Source: Apostichopus japonicus (Eukaryota > Echinodermata > Holothuroidea > Aspidochirotida > Stichopodidae). Taken from it: DNA of 60,000 nt. A program made the translations under genes and the position numbers. Location of the stretch: the NCBI RefSeq assembly GCF_037975245.1, contig NC_092565.1:5280499-5340498 (forward strand), in the 5' to 3' direction. The notes under the pieces were generated by a model that was not told where the DNA came from, searched no databases, and worked only from the letters and a program-made list of their open reading frames with translations. Positions within the stretch are counted from its first letter, which is position 1; each line of letters starts with the position of its first letter. Positions 1 through 57,000 of the stretch are shown here, in pieces.

Positions 1-75
1 TTCACGTCTGGTGGCTTCCAATTCAAAATTTTAACTTAGATTTGGAATCTTATCCATCTTCTTCCTGGATGGAAT
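1..75 (-). mobile_element. Edge fragment of a SINE related to 15400-15660
   Basis: The minus strand reads ...TTTTGAATTGGAAGCCACC and AGACGT, nearly the same as TGTTGAATTGGAAGCCACC and TGACGT in the element at 15400-15660. The copy is cut by the window edge. Based on about 50 matched bases. Confidence 0.5.
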
Positions 76-371
76 AGATAACAGTAAAATATTATAGGAA
101 CAGGCATGATGTTTGGAGTAAAAGAGGTTCACATGTCCACACCTTGTATCCTCCCTTCTTCCTCCCTCACCCCCTCCTCCCCCCCCGCTCCTCATCAATC
201 CAGATGGATGCGTTGATTAATAATTATTATCCAGGAGAAGAATATACATCCACCCACCCTTTAAATGTTAATCTTGATGAACTGTAAGAACTGTAAGAAT
301 GTGAAATGAGTAAAAAGTTAACGAGAAAGTGGCAGAAGGAACAAATTGCGTTCTTCTTATACTTTCTATAC

Positions 372-48252
<47,881 letters not shown>

Positions 48253-50917
48253 AGTTGGCTGCCTGTCAATGTAAGTGGTTCATATTCAACTTCGAATAAG
48301 TGACCGATTAAGCTACAACTGGTACAAGGGTTTCTGTTCTGTAGCTATTCATGTGGTGTTTACTTGAATAGAAAGGGTGTTGACATACGTACGTACGTGT
48401 ATGTAGGCTGCATACTTATACATGGTGTGTGTAGGCTACAATATGCACAGAACTTCGCTATTTAGACGACGTACAGTACACATGGAAATTACCTTCTGGA
48501 GAGGTGTGAAATTGAAACACCGGGTTGAATATGAAGTTGAAATATGAGTTCACTTCATATTTGTTTAGAGAGGGCGCTATTTATAAATGGTGAGAGTGGG
48601 AAAGGGGGCGGGGGGGGGGAGAAGAAAGGAGATCAGAAGCCATGTCTAGCTTCTCAAAGTGACGAAATTTGGACTTTTGTATCTCAAAAGTTGGACTCTC
48701 TTCTCAAACATGTTTCAATTGTTGTCCAAAAATTATGACTACTTTATCAAAAGATTTCAACCGTGCTTTAATTTGAAATATATTTTGACCTTTATTTATA
48801 AAGAAATCTCAATACAGAAAGTCCTGGCAGTATTATGGAGTCGAGTGTAAACAAAACCAACAGAAAAGACAAACAATAAGTGCTTTCATAGAATAAAATA
48901 TATAATTTGAATGACATATTTCATTGTTAAAACTATACAAATAACATATTAAAAATGATATTGCACACACCTACTTTCTGTGTGACGAAATTTGAGTCCT
49001 TTTATTACCTATTGACAAATATTGAGTCTGCATCAAAGGATCTGTCTCTGCATGTTTTCTTGTGTAAACAAACAAGTTATTTAGTTTAGTTTAGTAGAAA
49101 AAAAGGATCAGGAGGGACAATCAAGTCCCCCATCAAGGACCCTATGGGGGGCAGAAAGAAACGAAGACATAAAAAATCAGACCCAATCACAATGCTTAAA
49201 GTGCTTGTCCAAAGCATTCTTAAACCCATTCACACTACTTGCAAGTACAACTTTCTCAGGCAACACGTTCCATTCATTCACAACCCTATTAGTAAAAAAT
49301 TTAATTATGCCAAATATTTATAGGTTATACTTCATAGTCTAGAAGGATGGCACTGAATATCTATAACTCTCGATTTTTCTTGATAAATTCCTGCTTCAAA
49401 TGTTATGAATATAGTCTAGCTTATTGATATTAACTTTATACATTAACCAAGTACAGGCTATTATAAGTTACAGTACAACTTAATTTAAAAAATATCCAAG
49501 TGTTTGTTTTCACCAAATAGACATCATGAATGGTAATAAAGTTTGGCCGCCTAATTTCTGTCTTAAAATCCGATAATTGAAATAAAAAAGGTATTGATAG
49601 AATTTAATAATAATATCTGTTTGTAATATTGCAATGATGTGATACTTATAGTTATGAGACTGAAGATGATATCTTAAAACTTGGAATGCTTAGTAAAATA
49701 ATCACTTTTGACTACAATGGGTATGTATCAAATTCACTACAGCAATTTGTTTACACTGCATAATCCCCCCCCCCCTGAAATATAAAGAAAACTGTTGTAT
49801 TACATCAGTCTCCAAATAGAAACCTGGTCCAATAACTCGCAAAATTGCCCAATTCTGCGGGTACAAGTCAGTCTCCCTGAGGTAATGCAATTAACTGTCT
49901 CACTTTGCTAGCCATGGGTGTTGCGTTTCACTCATAGTTGCTTTATCTTAAGTTCACTCAGGCCATTCGCAATTGCAATGACTGCCGATGATAAACAGTG
50001 ATGTAGCAGTATAGCTCCCACACATGTGTAAAGCAATGAATTCCACCCAACCAAGATTAAGCGGGATTATATAGTTACAGTCTTGTGGTTTTTGCTTCAT
50101 TAATTACTAGAGCCATTCCTTTGAAATATTTTTAAATAAATTAACATATTCCAGTTTTGACAAACAATGCCATCTCTCAATATGCTTATATTACGTTATC
50201 GAAACATTATCCAGTATTTTACAGATTCCCAATTTCGCTGGGTGTTACCTTGTTTTTTTTTACTGGTAAATGAACATGCTGCCTTGTTAAGATATGCCCA
50301 GTCACACTTCGCACTTTGTGTGCATAGCTTTGGTGAAGGTTTTGACCAGATGATATCAAAACATCATGACAGGTACAGTACTTTGAAACCATCACCTTTC
50401 ATACATCTATATACATATATCTAGTGTGGCATTCTATTTCTATATGGGATATGTTTTCTACATGGGATATGTTTCTATATGGAATATGTTTCTATATGGA
50501 CAGAAGGATGGTATAACGTTATGTATTAGAGAAGGATGAAACAACTAATGTAGGAAAAACATGACATCCAGTCTCTGGCTTGAACCCCTCTCGTCCAGAC
50601 ACTTACATACGGCCACATCTGAGTCTACCGGCAGTTAGGTCAGATAGCCAGCTCCGTACTCTCGTACCCCTGCTGTAATAAGTGGATTGTACTCCTGTCT
50701 GTCACACCACATATAGTGGGGTGGGACTGTGTATGGCGATATAAATCTGATCGGCGCCAAGTAGTTAAAAGATGTGCTCCTATCTGTGTCTTACAGACTC
50801 GAGGACACTCGGGACACACGTATGTAATCAAGTGTGTCTCCTTATCGAGCTGTTGCTAAATATTTATACAAAAGGTAGCAAATGTTCATCCCCCCCCCCC
50901 CCCATGTGACCATTTTC
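48253..50917. other. Intergenic space: HPS1 3' flank and HTT 5' flank
   Basis: This 2.7 kb contains no gene I can support. Next to the HTT start (48253-48500) there is no TATA box or CpG-rich stretch; an AG after TTACATTGAC 10 bases above the first ATG could be a 5'-UTR splice acceptor. Polyadenylation sites for HPS1 cannot be fixed. A G-run lies at 48608-48620 and C-runs at 49767-49776 and 50891-50903. One unexplained plus-strand open frame is noted in the findings. Confidence 0.6.
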
Positions 50918-51092
50918 TCAGAGGAGATTTATGGCTGCTGCAGCAACACCACACGTCTCCCATAGGTATTCTCTCAGAACACGTGCTTGCTGGGCCACGA
51001 CATTAAGAGGAACGATAGCGAGATGGAAGCAGTGCAGCTCGCAGCACCGGATCGAATCCGAGGAGCTTGGGAAGCCCTGATCGGTCAAGTAC
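50918..51092 (-). CDS. HPS1: HPS1 last coding exon
   Basis: RYLTDQGFPSSSDSIRCCEL then HCFHLAIVPLNVVAQQARVL aligns with human [37 protein letters not shown]. Ends ...INLL and TGA. A C-run lies just beyond the stop (50891-50903). The intron 51093-51642 is plain. Confidence 0.94.
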
Positions 51093-54000
51093 CTGGCGGA
51101 AGAGAAGCCACAAAAGAAAGGTGGTTGTGGGAAGAAACACGTAGGTTTCACACATAGGTCATTTGTGTAGTTTAGTTTAAAACAGTCTAGTTTTATATGA
51201 CACCCAGCTCATTGGAAGCTACACGAGGACTCATCGGAAACCCAATCTTTGCGATGATTGTAAATGAACGCTGGCTAAATGACGGGGCTTCTATATTCAA
51301 ACAAAGGTAAAACGTCCAAAGAAATATTAGACAAGAGTGGTCGAAGTTGTTAACATTTCCTGATCCCAAGGTTGTTGATAACACCACCTCAAATGATGGA
51401 TGAGAGTATAACACCCCCATTCCCCCCCCCCCCCTCCCTTGCAACATCTAACAACTTTCTTGAAGATGACGGTTTCTAATTCAACTTGACATAACTATCT
51501 GGGGCACAGCTGTGGCCAATGCAGCTGAATCAAAACTAATGAGAGGCCAACAACATTCATCAAAACTAGACATATGAAAGGGAGGGACTAATCTTCTTTA
51601 TGAAGCATAACGTCACATAGAAGTGGTTCATATAATACACACCTGAAGAAAACTTCCGCTTGCAGACCTGGATAATGTCCTTCTCTTGGTACTTTTGGTA
51701 GGTTAGGTGTCTGCAGGATATTGCCCTAGTGTATGGAGAAAGTCGTTAGAAGTTGCGTATTAATAAAGCGAGTCTTGGAACAAACGTCATGCCTCCTTCA
51801 ACCGGGGTAATATATGGACTATTTATTTATATATATAGACTACTTTGCAATAGTGTTCAACATGTACAATACTCACAATACAGTTTCAACATTTGCTATA
51901 CCCACCATACTATTCAATATGTGCTATTTACTCACCATTCTATTATGTGCTATTTACTCACCATACTATTCAAGCTATTTACTCACCATACTATTTTCAA
52001 AGTATATGAAGGATGACAACTGAAAGTCCCCACTCTCAAAATGAATTGTCGTATGCTCATTCTGGAAAAGTTGACGGGATCTTTCCAGAAAATTCCACAC
52101 CTTATGATGAAACAGGACAAAGTATAATTAGTACATTTAAGTAAACATTTAGTTTCTTTCAGTTGCCTTTGCTTGGATCTTGCAACATGTATGTGTGTTT
52201 TCAAAGGTGTAATATCAACTTTTCAAATGGTTAAATCAATGTTATCAAATGCTATGCCATCGACATGCAGTTTCATTGAAAAAGAAATGTACATGTGCCT
52301 TTTGAAATAGATCCCATACAGAAGTTTCAAAAATAGTTTCACACCCCCCCCCCAAAAAAAAAACCCCCAAACATACCAAGCTTCGATGAGCATCTGTTTT
52401 GCTCTTCTTTTTGTCGAGACTGTAATCGATATTAATGGCGGGTGCCGTCAGCTGATTGGTGGTACGATCCACATGTATAAAGTGCACGAGTCCAGGATAT
52501 TTATCTAAGTAAGTCATCATTGTCAAATTTTTCTCTCCTTTCACAGCCAGATAATCTTGGTAAAATTCCAACTTCTCCCTCGCTGACTTCTGGCATTGCA
52601 GATGGTCGTCCAAGTCCTTGGGCAAAATTTCCTGAACTAATTTCCGATGTTGTAGGAAAAGACCTTTAAACAGATTTTTCAGGGTTTTAATGAGGGACTC
52701 TGTTCCTGAACGAAAGCTGTGGACCAAAGGAAGACGTATAACTTCGTATTAATATATTTCTATCTTAACGTATTACGTATTAATATATTTCTTTATTTTG
52801 ATAATTCTCATACTTAAGATTATTCTTATATTTTTGATAATTCTTTTATTTCCATTTTTATCTATTTTGTAGTTGTCTCCACTTTACAGCTTTAATTGTT
52901 TTGTATCTGTACATTTAATTGTTTTTGTATTGCTATGTTTTACTTTTTATGTATAACGTTTAGTGTAAAAAGCAGGGCCTTATTGGAAACCAGCTTTTGC
53001 TGAATAAGCAACCCTGGATAAAAATGCGAATAAATAAAAAAATAAAAAAAACTTTGATGAAATATATGAACAAAAGTCTCGTTCATCGGGACCATCTTTA
53101 CAAAAGGAATCGGAGACAAGACTGCCACTAGCCCAGTGCTGGTTGCCGTTTTTCAAAGTCCTGGCTAAGTTCGGTCATTATGCTAAAATGTCTTGAATAT
53201 TTTATTTTATTTACTTGTTTCGAAAATTGGTTATGGCATTGGCAAATGCTGATCTGAATGGTATCAACTTCTGATTGGTTGTGCTTGGGAAGTACTGACG
53301 GCCAGTTGATGGTAACTGCTGCAGACAAACACCTTGTGCTCAACTTTAGACATGGGTGATGCATTGTTTACCATTTTCATCAGAAAAGCCCTTCTAAATT
53401 CTAGCAAGTGGATCATAGTAAGTTGTCTGTGAATGTTATCATGGCACATGTTCTCCAAAAGCTTCAGTTTTATTTTATAATATTACTATTGTATTTTTGC
53501 CCCTTGATTTTGTGATACACTTGAAATCATTCTTTAGCTGTCATTGTTCTCTGTGTCAAGAATTTCTTCACTATGAAATTGGTTTCAAAGCATATTATTT
53601 TTCCATGGTGCAAAGAATACATTAAAACGTAGAGTAACTATCATGTTTTGCTATGATGGTATCAATAACAGGGCTGTTGCCAGATGCATTAATACAATAT
53701 CACAAAATTTGGCAGTACAAAAAGCTGTTAGAATGTGGTTCCGTTTAAGAATTATACGTTTGGCAAGTAGGGATCTGCACAGCGTCTCTATGGGGTAAGA
53801 GGTCCACTTAGGTTGGATAAATGATGGATGCACAATGAATATGTGATATCCCAACCATATTCAGACTATTAAACATTCTGTGGGCTGGTGGTGAGTTCCT
53901 AATGTCATTTCCTCTTGACCTGTAAATCAGATAAGTATGAGTAAGAATAGGGGGGCGTTGTGGTCAAGTGGTTAAGGCAGTGGACTGGTGATCTAAGGAT

Positions 54001-57000
54001 TACAGGTTCGAGCCCTGGCCAGATCATTGCTTTGTGTCCTTGGGCAAGGCACTTTATCTCCATTGCCTCTCTTTCACCCAGGTGTATAAATAGGGACTTG
54101 CGAGGTAACTTGTAAATATAGTGCGTGCGCCGGTTTGTGGCTGCACCCTATGGAACGTCCCCCGGGGGACACGTGGTTGTGGTGCACTGTGGTGCCCCAG
54201 GAGAGATTGATTGAATTGTGCACACTTTGGTGTGTAGGTGTGACAAGTTACCAATGACCAAGGCTAAGTTGTCAAAGCGCATAGAACTTGTGGATAATGC
54301 GCTATATAAGTAACGGCGTAAAAATAATAATAATAATAATAACGTATTGATCCTTAAAAGGAAACTAGTTTTTTACATGTATATGGTTTGGTTAAGTTTT
54401 GTCTGTTTTGCCTTGGGGGGAGGGGAGGGTGGGGGGGTGATGTATCATTATATATGACAACCCTCTGGACTTGTCTTTTAATAAACACCTACATTGTTTG
54501 TACGTTACACATGTTAGAACATTGCATTGATGGGTTTATAGCAAGATCAAAATAATGGAATAGACAATAGAAACACGTTTACATTACCTGTCTATAGAAA
54601 CACTCTTATTCAAAAGGGCTTTGAAGTCCTTATATGAAGATAATATTTTATCGTGGAAGTCTTTGTTGCCAATCTGAAAGAAAACAGACACAATATGAAA
54701 GGAACTACTTCTAAAATGAATCGTTCTGAAGTGCTAAAAACGATTTTTAAATGGGTCGGCTAAACACTCTTCTCACCTGTCTGTCCATTTTCGAACCAAC
54801 ATAACCAATTTAAATACCAGATGTATAAACGTGTATCTTAATATGCCTCATTAAACACTGTGAGGAAAAGAAGGGAAGAGAAAGATGTTCTTCAGTGTAA
54901 GGTTTCAGATTATATTCCAGCACCATTTGGGCGGGAAGAAATATTTCCAGAGCATTCCCACATAATAGATCACTTCCATAAGTGACTAGAATAGATAGGA
55001 ATGATATATTGTGAGAAATCATGTAAGGTTTTATAATTTGGTGGTTCCAGCAGCCATTCTCTTCTACATCTGTTTAATCCAGTTAATCTTTCCAACTTTT
55101 CTAAACAATTTCCTAGTCAGTTTTCCATCATCCATTTACAGAAAAAAACCAAAATTTCTCTAGAAATCCCTTCCCTGCTTCTGTCTGTGTTGTCCACAAT
55201 GAAACTGTGGTATGATGTTTGCTCTTCACTGTATGCAGAGTGCCAGGTTTTTCTCCATAAAGTCTACAAGTAGCAGTCCACGACCTCTTAGGCTAACAAA
55301 CCAACAGACCCTACCCAATCAGAGTCCACTCTCAAGAATGCATTCAATCTACCTTAGATCATGGCCACGATGTTAAAAGCAATGACATGATCGATCGCCT
55401 TCGGCAAGCCCCGAAAGCTGTCAATAAAGTTTCAACGTTAAAAGATATTCATGTGTAAAAGTAAGTTGGCCTGACGTTTCGATCCTAGCAGGATCTTCTT
55501 CAGAGGCTAAATGACAAGTTACAGTAACAGAGGGGACAAAAACACGCACAGAATACAGACAGGTTAATGAGCACAGTGAACACAATGAGATGGATGAAAG
55601 GGGATTATAAGTAGAAAGCAACAGGAGAAGAGGAGAGGAAGGAGATAAACTGTGGAGGGACAAAGAGAGGATTAAAGGCACAGGGTAGGGAATAAACTGG
55701 AGAGGGACAAAGACAGAAAGGTGTGAAGAAAAATGGAGGGGAAGAGAGCTGTGAGAAGAAGAGTGAAAGGGGGGGGGGAGGGAGAAAGGGGAGAAGGAGT
55801 AGGGAACAGAGGAAAGTTAGTCATGTCCTTCCTGAATGTTCAGCCCATGAGGTTGAATGGTACGGAGGCGTTGCATCCAGAGCCTCTCTCTGCTGATTCG
55901 TACTAGGTCAGGACGGCTACCTAAGGATTCAATCCCCTGTAGGGACATGTCGTTAATGGTATGGTTGGGAAGGTTAAAATGTTCTCCAACTGGGGTCTCA
56001 GTCTTCATGGTGTTGACTGTGGATCTTTGACCATAGAATCGCTTCTTGAGGGTGGTTTTGGTTTCGCCAACATACTGGATGCCGCAAACTCTACAAGAGA
56101 TCAGATAGATGACATTGGTGGTAGTGCAAGTGATGTGACCCTTAGTCTTGTGTGTGAGTTGCATGCTGTGGCTGGTGATGGAATTGGATTCAACAATGTG
56201 GTGGCTGCAGACGATGCATCTCGAAGTACGATCACATTTGAAGGTACCATGCTGAATGGGTGTGGGGTTAGAAGTTAGAGGTGGAACAGCAGCGCGTACA
56301 AGAAGGTCTCGTAGGTTGCGTGGTCGTCTGTAGGCGATGATGGGTTTTTCAGGGACGGCTCGTTGGAGTCTATCTGAAGTGAGGAGAATGTTGTGGTTGT
56401 TAGAGGTGATTTTCTGAAGGGGAGGAAGATTTGGGTGGAAAGTAACAACCAGGGGCAGCTTGTTGTCGCAATCTCGTCCCTTTTTGTCCTTCACTGCCAA
56501 AGTAGATGATCTGGAAAGGGAGCGGACTCTCTGAATGGCTTCACGCACCCTTCTGGCACTATGGCCCCTGGCAATAAGGTGTTTTTCCAAAGCATCTGTA
56601 TGGCGAATGAAAGAGGAATTGTTAGAGCAAATGCAACGAAGACGAAGTGCTTGACTGTAGGCAATTCCAGACTTGCAGTGACGGGGATGGCAGCTTGAAG
56701 AATGGAGATACTGGTGTGTGTCTGTGGGCTTGGTGTATAAGTCTGTAGAGAGAGAACCGTGTTCCTTGCGAACAGTCACATCGAGAAAGTTAACCTGTTG
56801 GTGAGAGTAATCAGAGGTGAATTTGATGGTGCTGTGGAAAGAATTGATGTGATTGATGAAGGTGAGCAGGCTATCCTCATCACTGGTCCAAATGAAGAAG
56901 ATGTCATCAATGTAGCGCCACCAGATTAGGGGACGGCAGGGAGCCGTACTGAGCATGTGTTCTTCAAGGCTAGACATAAACAGACATGCAAAGGAAGGAG

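Noticed and set aside
1-230. A further HTT exon at the left edge
   Set aside because: No frame in this stretch resembles the expected VNVHSPHRA-type sequence; the region holds a SINE fragment and C-runs.
55961-56278. Plus-strand frame of 105 codons
   Set aside because: Shadow of the Penelope-like reverse transcriptase frame.
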